DNA of 64,000 nt from Serendipita indica DSM 11827. Its lineage: Eukaryota; Basidiomycota; Agaricomycetes; Sebacinales; Serendipitaceae. Where the stretch lies: NCBI GenBank assembly GCA_910890315.1, contig CAJVGD010000042.1, positions 806,001 to 870,000 of the forward strand, written 5' to 3'. Made by a program: the position numbers and the translations under genes. Under the pieces are notes generated by a model. The model was not told the origin of the DNA and did not search any database. It was given only the letters and a program-made list of their open reading frames with translations. Positions 12,612 through 24,674 of the stretch are shown one piece after another (position 1 is the first letter of the stretch; every line of letters starts with the position of its first letter).

Positions 12612-13463
12612 ATGGCCAACGAATCTCTCAAGCACGCCAAAGCACTCTTATTTGATTATATGGGCACAGTCACAGACTGGCTCACCCCCGTCTCTCGTGC
12701 ATTTGCAGAAAATGCCCCTTCTGGCGCAACGCAGGACTGGGTAGCATTCGCCCACAAATGGCGCGGACAATTCTTCACCCAAGTCGCAGAGATCAATAAG
12801 AATAACTCAGATTTTGTGTCCATACACGATATATTCGACTCGACGCTCTCCCAGATCCAGGCTGGGACAGGCCTCGAGTGGGACAAGGAAACGAGAGAAG
12901 CACTGATTCGTAGCTGGGGCGGTCTCCTCGCGTTCAAGGACTCTCAAGAGGGTCTGCGACGTCTCCGAGAGAAATACACAGTGTTTGTCTGCCTCTTGCT
13001 AGCTGCAGGTTGCTTACCAAGTGTAGTGTCATCCTAACCAACGGAATTACTAAGAAAATTATAGAATCAGTACGTCCTAGCCTAGGATGCCGATACCCCG
13101 ACCCTTATTGTGACGAATAGAACAAGCGCAACGCCCTAGACTGGGATTTGATCCTTGGATCTGATATCGTAGGGGCATACAAACCCAATTCAAAGGCCTA
13201 TCAGACTGCCATCAAGATTTTGGGACTCGAGCCATCCCAGTGCATCATGGTGGCGGCACATGCATATGATCTGGAAGCTGCCGCATCTCAGTATGTCCTT
13301 TCCATCCTCTTCACCCCATTCTGACTTTTCATACAGTGGAATGCGCACGGCATATATCAAGCGAGACACCGAAGACATGGACGTGAACCTCTCTGGCTAC
13401 TCATTCGACGTGATGATAGCAGAAGGGGGCCTCCTCGGCCTCGCCTCCATCATTTGTGACTAA
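12612..13463 (+). CDS. HAD-superfamily hydrolase (haloacid dehalogenase type II-like)
   Basis: HAD enzymes use an aspartyl nucleophile for phosphoryl or halide hydrolysis. Motif I is LLFDYMGTVTDW close to the N-terminus (nucleophile Asp in FDYMGT), motif II is ILTNG, the motif III Lys lies in GAYKPNSKAYQ, and the motif IV-type acidic segment is MVAAHAYDLEAA. The 149-codon first exon is followed by three short introns; the stop is at 13463. The total of about 230 residues fits the L-2-haloacid dehalogenase subgroup, and the helical cap between motifs I and II agrees. The start at 12612 (MANESLKHAK) is preferred; an in-frame ATG at 12588 would add eight residues. The substrate is unknown, and many fungal members are housekeeping phosphatases. 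Its upstream neighbour is CENP-C, transcribed away. Confidence 0.83.
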
Positions 13464-13585
13464 TCAATCGTGCATTGTGACCAATCATGTTCACGCCACG
13501 CGTGAACGATCAGTGACTCTGCCATTTACAAAGCGCCCGACGGCATACAAGAATGCTTCGAAATATCATCTACCGTCTTTCAACC

Positions 13586-14541
13586 ATGTCTCTTCCATTT
13601 ACTGTGATCGATAGCTTTACCAATAAGCCATTTGGGGGCAATCCGGCGGCGGTCATTGTGCTGCCCGACGGACAATCTCTCCCAGACTCCCTGCTGCAAT
13701 CCATAGCGCTCGAGTTCAATCTGTCAGAAACTGCATTCATCAAGAAGCAGGATTCGGACGGTTCTTCCGCTGGTCACGCGGGCTTCGGATTGCGTTGGTT
13801 CACCCCGCAAAGAGAGGTGGACCTCTGTGGCCATGCGACACTCGCAAGTGCCGCAGTTCTCTTCAAAGACCAATCTCTTGTTCCAGGGGGTGTTGAGGAG
13901 ATCCATTTCTTCACGCGCTCTGGTACGCTGGTGACCCGAAGAGTACCAGGATCAAATCAAGTAGAGATGGAGTTTCCGGTAGGGGACATCATCCAAGCGG
14001 ATAACGCGATACAAGCGATCACCACAAACTCGGTTCTCACTGCCACTGGCTTGTCTGCCGAAAACATCAAGTTTATCGGAAGCTGCGATATCCATCCCTA
14101 TCACAAGTATGTGCTAGTCGAGATAGACGCTGGTGTAAACCTTTCCTCCCTCAAAGTTGTACCCAGTCATTTAGTACGCACTTCCTCCTGCGTTGTTAAT
14201 ATCCCAACCTCTTGCAGGTAGTACAGGCTACAGAGAAGGCTGTTATTGTCATTACCAACCAGGTACGCGCAGAAGACGGTTCCTTGTCTCCCAGTTTCAA
14301 TCTGCGCGTCTTTGCGCCTCTCTTTGGGATCGACGAGGACCCCGTGACTGGTTCGGCGTGCTCATTCGCTACTAAATACTGGGCTGAAAAGTCCGGAATC
14401 GGTGCCAACAAACCATTCCCCGTCCGTCAAGTCAGTGCAAGGGTTGGGGACTTGGAGGTGCTTTGGAACGAGGCGGCGGGAACGGCAAAGCTACGAGGAG
14501 AAGCTCGAGTGGCAACCAAGGGGGATATATACATTAGTTAG
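13586..14541 (+). CDS. PhzF-family isomerase/epimerase-like protein
   Basis: The family is named for phenazine biosynthesis protein PhzF, but most fungal members are uncharacterised isomerases with a two-lobed diaminopimelate-epimerase fold. Visible family marks are FGGNPAAVIVLPDGQ near the N-terminus, the catalytic glutamate context LSETAFI, the glycine loop VDLCGHATLASA, and in the second lobe GIDEDPVTGSACSFA. The start at 13586 (MSLPFTVIDSF) fits the conserved N-terminus; an upstream in-frame ATG at 13553 adds 11 residues. One short intron (about 14174-14217) joins the first 200 residues to the C-terminal lobe, which ends KGDIYIS. Total about 300 residues, the usual size. It follows the HAD gene by about 120 bp on the same strand; no phenazine cluster is present. 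Confidence 0.88.
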
Positions 14542-14734
14542 AATAAAGGGTGGGCCACCACTTTGAACTCGCACTTTCACTAGCGCTTTCAGAACTCTGG
14601 ACGCCTTTGATACAGTTCAGGCCTCTCACTGAAACAAACTCGATTATCTGGGCATACCACAGCACTTAGACACCCGCCTGACGCGGACCTCGTTGCGCGC
14701 TCGTTGTTCGTCATCCTAAATCATCTCTATCACC

Positions 14735-16361
14735 ATGAGACCACTACAAAGAGCTTTGGCATCTTCAACTTTGAGGATAACTCGTGGGCCTCTCAGTCAG
14801 AGTATGCTCCGGCGTTCCTTCAACAGAGGTTGGTCGTCGGAAGCGCCTGAATCTTCCTCAAATGCAAGACGCTGGGCATACGGAGGTCTTTTTGCGTCTA
14901 CAGCTGGACTTCTAGCATATGCTGCTCACGACTACTTGTCGCCGACGCTTCGCGCGGATGCATCCGACTCGCAAGACGATGCATCGTCCATCCGCTCGGT
15001 TCGGAGCGTTCTTCATGGGAATAAAGAACATTCATACGCCGGGGTTGACGTCGAGTACATCCTTAAGCGATGTGAGGAGAGCGTTTTGCTCCCAGGGACC
15101 GGTGTATGGAGATATGATATCAATCAAGTAGAGAGGTGATAGTATTCGCATTACATTTAAGCTGTTATTGATTCTCTTAGCAATTCGCCGACCGAAGACG
15201 ATCACGCCGAAGCTGTCGTTCGCTCACCAGCTGGGACAGACTGGCACTTCTGGACGGTCATTGACGGCCATGTTGGCTGGGAGACGAGCATGGCGTTGTC
15301 GCAAAGGCTCATTCCTTGCGTCAGTGGTGCTCTAACCGGACTCTACCGTAACCCGAGCCCATCTGGCACAGAGGTGGATGCAGCCATCCGAGATGCATTT
15401 CTGGCTCTCGACGACGAGTTTGTGAACAAGCCGATCGAAATCATCCGCAAGAACGATTTACGAGGGGAAGCCGCTAAACTGCTCTCCCAAGCGCTGGCCG
15501 GTGCGGTAGCACTGCTGGCATTTTACAACCCTGCTTCGAGCGAGGTAAAGATTGCTCTTACCGGGGATTTGCGTGCAGTAAGAGGCCGGAGAGGCGCAAA
15601 CGGTCAATGGGAGACGACGGTTCTTACCGTGGAGCAAGATGGGGACAATGAGGAGGAGGCAGCGCGGATTAGGAAGGAGCACCCTAATGAACCAGATGTC
15701 GTCAAAGGTGGACGCGTATTGGGCTGGCAACCTACGCGAATGTTTGGCGATGCGTCTCTCAAATGGTCGTTGGAGACGCAAGACATGATTCGGAGAAAAT
15801 TTTTGGGAAGCAGACCACGGGATGTGATCAAGACGCCTCCTTATGTCAGTGCTGAACCGGTAATCACCACAACTGACATCCAGCCCGGTGATTTTCTGGT
15901 GCTGGGGTGTGATGGCATATGGGAGAGCTTGACGAGCGAGGAGGCGGTAAAGCTGGTGGGTACATGGCTAGATGGGAAGCACACACAGCAGGAGGGTCCA
16001 AAGACAAAGAAAGGTTCTTGGCTTGGTGGCTGGTTTGGAACCAAGACGGGTGGGCCCGTCCGACCTGACCCCAGTCCACAAAACAAGGAGAAAACGGTTC
16101 GCTACGAACAATGGCAAATTCCCAAGCAGTTTGTCAACGTAGACTCTAATGCGGCCACGCATCTTATTCGGAACTGCCTTGGCGGGGCGGATACAAACAC
16201 GATGCAGGCAGTCTTGACACGGACGGGCTCGCTTGCCCGCAGGCTGAGGCGAGTACAAACTAGGTTTATTCAGAGTTGGATATACTGACGAGTAGTGCAG
16301 GGACGACATGACTGTGACGGTCGTTTTCTTTGGCGAACCCCCATTGAGCAAGTCGTCGTAG
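14735..16361 (+). CDS. Mitochondrial PP2C-type protein phosphatase (pyruvate dehydrogenase phosphatase-like, Ptc5/Ptc6 type)
   Basis: Members of this group dephosphorylate the pyruvate dehydrogenase complex in mitochondria. The N-terminus is Arg/Ser-rich without acidic residues (MRPLQRALASSTLRITRG), then a hydrophobic segment (GGLFASTAGLLAYAAHDYL), fitting matrix or inner-membrane targeting. PP2C metal-binding motifs follow: VIDGHVGWETS (canonical DGHGG/DGHSGW), ALTGDLRAVRG, GDFLVLGCDGIWE, and the last exon RDDMTVTVVFFGE, a form typical of PDP phosphatases. Two short introns; the stop is TAG at 16361. Length about 505 residues. Which of Ptc5 or Ptc6 it corresponds to is not settled. Confidence 0.88.
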
Positions 16362-16684
16362 TTGAATGAACACCTCCTATTCAGAAAAAATGTCACAATA
16401 GCCTGGAAAACGAGTTTTGAAAAGCACAATGGGCGACAAGGGAATGTCCAAATCGGGCGAACGGAGACAGCCGAGGCCGTTCGGATTTATTTGCAGCTTG
16501 ACTCGCGACTACAAACCGTTTACCCAAACGGCTCTGCAGACAGCCTCTCGCCCATTAGAGTCAGCGTCTACAGCCATTTCTTGCAATCTGGCGCTCCCCT
16601 TCTTGCGCTGGCGCCGAGCAGGCGCACTCGCTGTTAAAAAGGCGGGGCCACAGGGCGAGAAGAGGAGCTCAGTCGACCCACCAG

Positions 16685-16699
16685 ATGAAAAGGAGATGA
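16685..16699 (+). promoter_or_regulatory. Minimal upstream ORF overlapping the PDE start codon
   Basis: A five-codon ORF (ATG AAA AGG AGA TGA) begins 11 bases before the PDE start, and its TGA overlaps the main ATG (ATGA). A scanning ribosome reading it would terminate on the main start, so it could tune translation by reinitiation or leaky scanning. An in-frame upstream ATG at 16429 opens a continuous frame into the PDE, so an N-terminally extended form is also possible. Confidence 0.35.
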
Positions 16700-18241
16700 C
16701 AGTTTCATCACACTCTTTCGATTTTGTTTGTTTGGGAGCTGGCGGTGGCCCTGTCGAGACTGATCTTTCTGCGTAAGTTGGCACAAGAAATGCGCGTCAA
16801 TGATGGCTCAATTCCACTCCAAGCTATCTTCTAAAGCCTTCAGAGTCAAAATGGGAGGACGGGATCATCGCAGTCGAAGCCGGAAGCGGTATTGGCGCAC
16901 TCTCCTCCATTCTCGAACGGTTTCCAGACACCTTTAACGACCTTATGACCATTGATGACTCTCTTCCTACCTCTGTCCGTGCTGCTCAACTGTATTCGTA
17001 CATCCAGTATGCTTCTCCGATTCCATATTGCACGACGGGTTACTGACTCTGGATGCTAGGACATTCCTCATCTCGCATAGCCATCTAGACCACGTCTTGT
17101 CTCTTATCCTGAGCGCAGGCTCACTCTCTGCTCCTCCCCCGCTGCATCAAGAGCCCAAGCTTCGACGTCGAATCGTCGGCACAAAGCAGGTCCTCGATGA
17201 CCTCTCCACCATGGTTTTCAGTGACCGAATATGGCCCAACCTCGTCTCATGGTCTGCTGATTCCTCGGTCCCTGCCTTCCTCTATCTCTACCAACCTATC
17301 GGAACTCCGAGTCTAGCGACGAACGATACATTCCTCGACGCAGATTTCACTACACTCTATCACTCACTCAACGATACTGTGTCTGCGTTGGCGATACCCG
17401 TGTCACACGGGCTCTGCCAGTCATCACATGTGCACGCCCCCGCGGGGACGTACTCGTCCACAGCCTTTTTCATCCGACACAATATCACGAGCAAGCAACT
17501 TCTGTTCTTTGGCGACGTCGAACCAGACTCGCTCGCTCGCAATCCTTCGACCAGAAAAGTCTGGCATGTCGCCGCGTCGCTTATCACGTCTATTACACCC
17601 AATGGCCAGAAGGTTCTAGACTCCATATTCATCGAGTGCAGTTGGCCATCCTCACGCAAGGACAGCGAGCTGTACGGGCACCTAAATCCTCAACATCTCT
17701 TGCAGGAGATGAAGTCGTTGGCAGAGGAAGTCGTGAGACGCAAAGAGAGTGGGAATATGGCCTCGCCAGGTTCACCTACTAGTCTAGAATTCGTTTCATC
17801 CTTCAAGGCGCCTTTGAACGGATCAGAACACGTAGCCGTGTCTACCGACGCACCAAAGAAGAAGAGACGGCGGACAATTCTCAGGCGACACACCCGCGAC
17901 AAAACCTTTAGCTCCAATGCTAGTGATGCGTCAACCATTGCAAGCGGGAGCGCCGTTGCTCTCAACTCGACACCCGAAATCCCTCAAACGGAGGGGCTGC
18001 CCCTCAGGGGTGCTCTTGCCGGTGTCAAGCTTTATGTAATGCATTTCAAAGCGCCTATGGAATATTCTCCAGGCATCAAGAATGGCAAGTTATCTCACCT
18101 TATTGCCAATGAACTTCGAGTTCTTGTAAACAAGGAAGAGCTTGGTCTAGAAATCATAGCTCTTGAACAAGGAATGCGACTAGGTACGTCTCCTTTTCAC
18201 TCCCAATCCCAGTCTAACAAGGTTCCCTTTCAGCCATTTAA
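16696..18241 (+). CDS. PDE1: Class II (low-affinity, Pde1-type) 3',5'-cyclic-nucleotide phosphodiesterase
   Basis: Hydrolyses cAMP, dampening PKA signalling. The protein opens with FDFVCLGAGGGPVETDLSAY (intron within), the typical N-terminus of the metallo-beta-lactamase-fold class II PDEs. The signature HSHLDHVLSLILSA fits the PROSITE-type pattern H-x-H-L-D-H. It is created by removal of a 53-nt intron (17007-17059) that joins YSYIQ to TFLISHSHLDH. Further metal ligands are plausible in AIPVSHGLC and LFFGDVEPD. A Ser-rich linker with basic KKKRRRTILRR precedes the C-terminal LYVMHFKAPMEY, HLIANELRVLV segments. The last intron leaves a stop at 18241. About 460 residues. Preceded by a tiny overlapping uORF. 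Confidence 0.88.
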
Positions 18242-18586
18242 CTACACCTCTTGTACTTGGGCACATTCTCGTTACTCCAGTATTTACCAAGGACTATTCG
18301 ATTGTATAGATGGCTTGCGGCACTGTATCCATACTCGTATACCCCATTTATCAGGGTATTTGAAGACATGTCCTCTAGTATTTCTGGTCAAACTTGGGCA
18401 CTTTGTGGTTCTTTTTCGGATTCTTGGCCTCTTGTATCGACTCGGTTTTCGAATTGGTGCTCGCCTGCACGCCCCCTCGACTCGTCGAGTCTACGGGAAC
18501 AGGTAATAAATGTTCGCCAGGTTCAAACAGATACTCCATGGCATATGAATGAAATGGAATGCCTATTGAATATGAGCGGGTGTGAT
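18242..18586. other. Convergent 3' flanks of the PDE and F-box genes
   Basis: This holds the downstream regions of two convergent genes. The open frame continuing from the PDE last exon (to about 18506) is in a non-coding frame after the spliced stop. No separate gene is supported. Confidence 0.5.
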
Positions 18587-20930
18587 TCATAAGCAGGGAC
18601 TTGACTGACCATGAAGAGTGTCGCCGGTGATCGAGACCAAATCGTTGTAATTATGCCGCTCGCATGCACCCTTTCGCCGGGTATGTCGATCGAATTTCAT
18701 CCACTTGGCGTACCACAACCGCCGTCGAGATGACCACCCGTCAAACCACGCCTCCAAGTCGGCTGGCAGCGACGGTGATGATCCTTCCAGTGCCTTTACT
18801 TCTGCTGGATCTTGGACAGACGTGTCCAGGTCAGTCAAGCTTTCTTCCTTGTACTTCTCTGCGGAGTGACGTTCAAACCCGACCGTACATGTCATCCGAC
18901 AGTCGATACAATCCTCGCAACCGAGCCTAGGAAACGTCATGACCAACACGAGGAGTCTAGAAAGTCACGCACACACTGACGTCAAAGTATGGCCCATCCA
19001 CAGTACCCAATGAGAGCTCGGAAAGAGGCGGCATCTTCTCCGGCATGCAGCCGCTCAATAGCCTTGTCATTGGCTGCAGAAGCGAGACACCAGGGAAACC
19101 CGGCATTTTGATGGTCGAGATGCGAGCTACTCCGTCTCCTGCCTCGACATTCCGACGAACAAGCATGAGGAATAGGATATCCCACTCTGGATAAGCCCGC
19201 ATCTCAATAGTATGTAGACCTCTGCATGAAAATGGATACCGAAGCAACAACTCGCAAAAGTCGTTGCATTCCTTGCGTGGACTAGAATAGTCGAAGCAAA
19301 TCTGGGTGAGGTTGTGAATACTGCGTGGAATAGAGGCACATCCTCCGCCCGGGTCGATCCAGGTCAATTTGTCCAACCTAGGGAATGTATTAAGGCCGAA
19401 TATGGATGCAGAAGAGGCGTGAACCATCAAAGTCTGCACTTTCGGAGCCTCTATGATCGGAATAGTGTTGCCGTTCTCTTCTGTTTTCGAACGTATCGAT
19501 ATATGAGTGGCAATAGGAAGGTCAAGGTATGCAAGCAGGAGGGTGCTGGAGAGAACGATCTTCTCCACTCGCTCGAGCCGTAGCCGCGCGTTCCTTGCTG
19601 GTCTCTTGGTTTCTATCACCTGTCCCCGATAATCAAGCTTTTGAAGCAATTTCATTCTTTCGAGGAGCTGCAAAGCGCTCTCGATCGGTGTGGGATCCAC
19701 CAAATGCAGGTAGAGGTTCTTGATCCCGGGTAAACTTGTTCCGCATACGTCTAGGACGGAAGCCATTAGTTGTGGTGACACTGGGAACTGGACGGTCTCG
19801 GGCGAATCCTTGGCTGTCTGTTGATCTAGTTCAAAACGTTGAACATGGGGAAGAGAGGGAAGGAGAAGTTGAATATCAGTAACGGGAGCCGTGGGAGCTT
19901 TGAGAATGATATGTAGATAGTTGAGAGAGGAGAGGTTCGAGAAGAATGGTGCGTTTTCGCAAAATTCTTCCCAAGATAATTTGACGTGCAATTTAAGTAA
20001 GTGTGTGTTGTTATAAACGATGAATGGTCGTAAAGAGCGAGGAGAACTCTGGTAAAATTCGAGTGTTTCCAAAGGTGGAAGGGATTTGCTATTCGCGACC
20101 GGGATACTTGTTCCATTGCTGGAACCTTCGCCCGCTTGAGTCAATACCAAGCGCCGTAAACGCTGAAGCGGGGCTAGATATGGGTAGAGGGTGTCCAATG
20201 AGGAGCTCGCCGATAGGAACTCGAGATTTTCCGTATCTACGCTGCTGAAACTTTCTGTGGTAAGACACCAATAGGTGAGCCCTTTGAGCTTGGGCGCCTT
20301 TGGAAACCGCTGCTTCATCATTGACAAGCTGTAAAAGTCGAATGAATGGTCCACGGTAATATTTTCTATGGGTATTGACTCGAAGGTATTGAGAAGCATG
20401 TATACTTTGTCGTAGAAATAATCCATCGCGGATACGTCCACGGCCGATACGTTTCGTATTGACTCTGCGGACCGCCTAAATGTAATTTCTTTAATCCGGT
20501 GCACTTCTCCCCATATGCGATGCCCACGGCCTTGCACTGCGGGGAGTTCGATAGTCACTGTCAAGGGGTATGATCGTGAATATTTGAGGGCCCACGTGAG
20601 CGCCTCTTCGTAATCACCGTCACTATCCCTGACATAGACGTGCGTCCAAAGAGGTGGCGAAGTTGTGATTAAATCCATCCAGTGTCGCGAAACGAGGAGT
20701 AGTGGGAGTGCTCCTACAACATGGTCCTCAAATACATCACAGAGAACGAGCATCCAGATCTCTGTTGGAAGGACTTTCAAAGGATCTAGTTGCCTTTGTC
20801 CGTTTGGATGTTGCGGGTCCTTGGGAGATGTGACGCCTGCGTTTCTAGACCCTTTATCATAGCCGCTGGTGTCCAGATTCATCGTGTTTGAAGATGAATC
20901 CTGTTTAATTGCCACATCGAGTTGGCACAT
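18587..20930 (-). CDS. F-box protein with leucine-rich C-terminal region
   Basis: F-box proteins link SCF ubiquitin ligases to substrates through Skp1. After about 50 disordered residues the F-box reads LKVLPTEIWMLVLCDVFEDH through SRHWMDLITTSPPLWTHV, the typical basidiomycete form. The next 550 residues are a degenerate repeat region rich in Leu, as in Agaricomycete F-box/LRR-like proteins, which form very large lineage-expanded families. A final intron (about 50 nt, near 18920-18970) joins GPYFDV to RLGCEDCIDCRMTC, giving a Cys-rich, then charged tail of about 110 residues to the stop at 18587. The start is 20930, or 20882 if the second ATG is used. Nearly intronless, about 760 residues. 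The substrate is unknown. Confidence 0.78.
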
Positions 20931-21189
20931 GGCCCGCTGTGCGCGCTACATGGGTTGTAAGCCGTGGAGCTAAACTCGTAAGGCTTGTAGCTACCGAATG
21001 CCTAGCATCATCAAGTCCGTAGCTCGAGGTAGAGATAAGAGGGCTCATTCTGAAGGGCGCGCTATGGACGTTGATATGGTCGGATTTCAAGCTCATTTCG
21101 ATTGTGGCATCACAAATTTCTTGTCGTAATGATCGTAGGGTAAGTACAGAGGAAACTACAGTCCTTTGAACGAATTCACAGCCTTGTCG

Positions 21190-22813
21190 TTACGCCTGAT
21201 AAATACCTCCTGGCCCTGGTATGGTCACAATCGGCGAGCCGTCTCCAGGGGATGGCATGCTGGGCGGAGGTGAGGTTCCTATTGGGGGACTATTAGGAAC
21301 CGAAGGCGGTGTCGGATTGGAGGGAGCTGGATTGGAGGGAGCCGGGGTGGGCGTGGCTGGTGTCTCGCTTGGTTTCCCTGGGCCACTTGGTGTATCTGAC
21401 GCCGGGGAGTATAGTCCCAATTGCCTGGAATCAAGGCAATTGGAAGAAGCCTAGAGAGGGCGTCAGATGACCGAGGCACGCGCATCGCTATAACCTTACC
21501 AAGTTGCGGAGAGGACAACGCCCTGGCCTTTGTCAAAGCTCTGAACAGTGGACCAATACCACGAAATGAACCCGCCAACATAGCCTAATGAACATGAGTA
21601 ACGGCCAGACAAGTCCTCAAAAAAATGCACCAATGATCGGCACCAACGCTTTTGCAACTGTAAGAACTGCCACTAATTCAACCGGGAGCCCCGCTGTTGG
21701 AATATGATTGACAAGCCATCCCAATGCAGTTGCAATCATAGCGGCTCGCTTCACCGCTTCGATGGATTTGTCGCCGAGTACCTTCATTACAGGTGGTGGC
21801 AGCCAGCTGCACATGAGTTAGAATCATTGCAATCCTGGCGTACATAGAGCAACTCACATTCTATATCCCCACCATGCCAATTGAACAGAGACTTTGGTCG
21901 TGCTGGGGATCCAAACGCGGACAACTTTAGTAGGTGGCTCGCTGGGCTTGGGCTTTTTGCCCCATTCCCAAGGTGGCCACCACCCAGCAGCACTCAAGAT
22001 TGCTTCGTCCAACTCGTCGAGTGGCACCTTGACGAGCTGAAACTCTGCGAGCTCAACCTGAGAGTCCTCGTCTGGGAATAGAGGTGCGCAAAGCATGATA
22101 GAGTTATCCGGTTCGGCTGCCTCTGCCAATGTCGTAAAGTTTCCATGCACATTGGCCTGGAAGCTAAATTTGGTGCGGTCGAGAATGCTCCAAACGGATT
22201 CTTGGGATGATGAACCGGACATGGCGATATGATCAGAAAGCGTCGATAAGAACTTTGCTCCCATTAAATCTCCCAATGCACTATCCGAAGTAGGAGGAGG
22301 CTTGGTCTCAGAGGCGACCAGTGTCGTTGGATAGAAAGGAGGAGCCGACGTGAGAAGATCTCGGACTCGCTTTGCTATATCAATAGGCCTTACGGCGCTA
22401 GGCACCGGTATCGCCTGAGCAGTGAGCCCGGAGGGAGTGGTACCATTTGTATCCTCTGCTTGTTCGACGACACCGTCAGCGGTTGGCCCATTCTTCCTGT
22501 CCTTCTTATTTCCTGCCAATCCCTTTAGTTTGTCCACCAGGCTAGCGCGCCGCTTTGCATCCTTCGAAGGGACGGTTGGGGACGGAAGGGCCTCCTCGTT
22601 GATTACAGGCTGTTGTTGATCCAATATTTCGTTATTATCGTCTGGGAGTGTCACGGCAATACTGGCGATCCTTTCCAGTGGCTGGCGACCCTCCGGTGTT
22701 GCAACCTCTGCTTCATCTGTAGCCACAACAGACGTCTTTGATCTCGAGGCCTTGCGCAACAGTCTCTTAAGCGGGTGCACGGGAGCTGCCTCTGTCTTTG
22801 TCGCGTCAGCCAT
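21190..22813 (-). CDS. Hypothetical fungal protein with hydrophobic central exon and proline-rich tail
   Basis: I do not recognise a named family. The start at 22813 (MADATKTEAAPVHPLKR) opens a basic, disordered N-terminal third (RASLVDKLKGLAGNKK). A better conserved-looking globular part follows: VWSILDRTKFSFQANVHGNF, then AILSAAGWWPPWEWGKKPKP and VRVWIPSTTKVSVQLAWWGY. The next exon (about 21617-21810) is hydrophobic (AAMIATALGWLVNHIPTAGL, AVLTVAKALVPIIGAFF), suggesting one or two membrane-associated helices. The last exon is almost pure Pro/Ser/Thr/Gly with short repeats (SNPAPSNPTPP) and ends at 21190. About 490 residues, four to five exons. Could be a membrane-associated structural or regulatory protein; function unknown. 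Confidence 0.65.
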
Positions 22814-23003
22814 TCTGGTGCGGCGTGGTTGGTGGCCAAGAAGCAAAGGAGCTGGTACGACTCAAAGCTCGTTGCCTCTTTGGGAATGCTGGGCTGCTGC
22901 TGCAGTCGTGCATGCGGATAAATCAAAGGTAATTAGAAGTAACTTGATGATATTACAGCCGTATGTAACCAGGAAACCATAGATCAATTGTGGAGGAATG
23001 AGA

Positions 23004-24416
23004 CTAGGTCGGTTCCTTCTTGCCTTCGTCCCACTCCCGTACGCCACCCCGTTTGGTGTACTTCATGCTTAGCGCATCCACCATCTCCTTGTTCGCGACT
23101 GAGCTACCAATAGGCTCCTCGTGCTTGCCGCTTCGGTGAAGCTTCTCCAACCGCTTTCGCTCCTCCTTCTCCTCCCGACGAGCCTTCACTATCTGTAGCA
23201 TCCAATCCCAGTTGTCAAATGCGCCAGGAGGAATCAATCCGCTCGAGTCTAAGAGGGACGATTCGACATCGAGTCGAGGATCATAGTCGCTGGCAAAATA
23301 CTTATCCATCTTAGATGAGTACGTCTTGTCAAGTTCGAATGGTTGTGGTCCCATCTCACTTTCTGAGGCGACCTCGTCTGGATCGATACTGTCTTCCGGC
23401 GGGCGTGGGCTGACTGAAGATCTTTTCGATCGAGCTCTAGATTCAAGTTTGGATTGGAGGTCGACTGTTGAATGCGTGTGGTCTCCTGACCTGTCTGCTT
23501 TGACACCAGCCAATGCGTCCTTGAGAAGCCTTGACCGGGGTGGTTTGGATGATGGAGGGGTGCTACCCCTTATACGGCGTGATGAGGTGCCTTCATCTCT
23601 CTCTGGTGAGTGCCTCCTACGTCTCCTGTACTCCTCATCCCAATCTTGCTTGTCTCGCCGCTTTGGAGAGTTTGAACGCGACTTGTCTCTGTGCCTTCGA
23701 CGTGATTCTTTCTTCTTCCTTTCGTCAGGGTCAATGTTCTTGTCCCTCCTCTCGCGCTTGACTTCTCGTTCGTCACGAGGTGTGACAGACCGGCGGCGGG
23801 AAGTACTCCTGTCTTTTCGAGACCTCTTGCTCCTCCTCTCTGGATCCTCGTCAACCTCTGAACCCCTACTGCGTTCTCGTTTTCTGTCGTGACGAGATGA
23901 ACGATGCCGACCTCGGTCGTCCGGAGAACGACTTGAGACCTTCGTTTTCTCTCCTCTTTGGAGTAGTCTCGAGGTTCCCAAGAGGACATAGAACGCCCAG
24001 CTCTTGCAGTAGCAGCCTCTTGAGCCCGCTTCATGCGTTCCTCTCGTTCTTGGCGCATAATTTGCTGCTTGACTTCAGCTGCTGACTCTGCTTGAGCTCG
24101 CAGAACCGCTTTATTATGCTCGTCCGTGCTTTTGATGATAGAACTGAGAAACCGCTTGTTTGTCCGAGCCGCATTGCCTGTTCTGACCAACGAAAATGTT
24201 AGCAATAACGAACCCTAAGAACTCAAAAACGCACGGTTGTGGAGAGTATGTACCAGTTTGGCTGAAACGAGCTTCCTTTTTCCTTGCCTCTTGGAGTATC
24301 AACTCGGCGATACGATTATCGAGCTCTTCGTCCAATGTATTTGTAGGGAGAGATGATCCCATTTGAGCTCTAACTAAATTTGAGACGACATTTGATAGCG
24401 ACGACGGATTGGCCAT
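23004..24416 (-). CDS. Arg/Ser-rich nuclear protein of unknown function (splicing-associated character)
   Basis: The start at 24416 gives MANPSSLSNVVSNLVRAQMG. The N-terminal 150 residues are helical and conserved in style (LDNRIAELILQEARKKEARF, then TNKRFLSSIIKSTDEHNKAV and a long charged helix AAEVKQQIMRQEREERMKRA). A middle domain of about 150 residues is packed with RS, SR, RRR and KR dipeptides (RHRSSRHDRKRERSRG), typical of splicing factors and nuclear speckle proteins. The C-terminus returns to a folded-looking segment: MDKYFASDYDPRLDVE, PPGAFDNWDWMLQIVKARRE, then a charged helix. Related fungal genes are often annotated loosely as pre-mRNA-splicing factors; I cannot assign an orthologue. 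About 420 residues, with two or three short introns near the 5' end. Confidence 0.7.
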
Positions 24417-24674
24417 TGGCGTTGGGTTCAAGGTAGTGTCTCCACTCTACACACTCGACGCCTTGGGAGGACCCTTTGTCCTGGTAGCTTACATTCGTTC
24501 CCAACGTTTATATCTAACGACATCAAGCTGGGTGCCGACAGGATGTGCAAAACATAGCGATGCCACTGGCGTGTGGCTGATGTTTGATTTACATGTAGGT
24601 ACCCACAAGGGGAGAGTATACTACTTTCATACCCGCCGGCTCTTCGATTTGAGAGTCTCCAGACAGGGTAACCA

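Noticed and set aside
16417-16695. Long N-terminal extension of the PDE taken as the main start
   Set aside because: The conserved class II PDE N-terminus starts at the ATG at 16696; the extension has no family support, so it was kept only as an alternative form.
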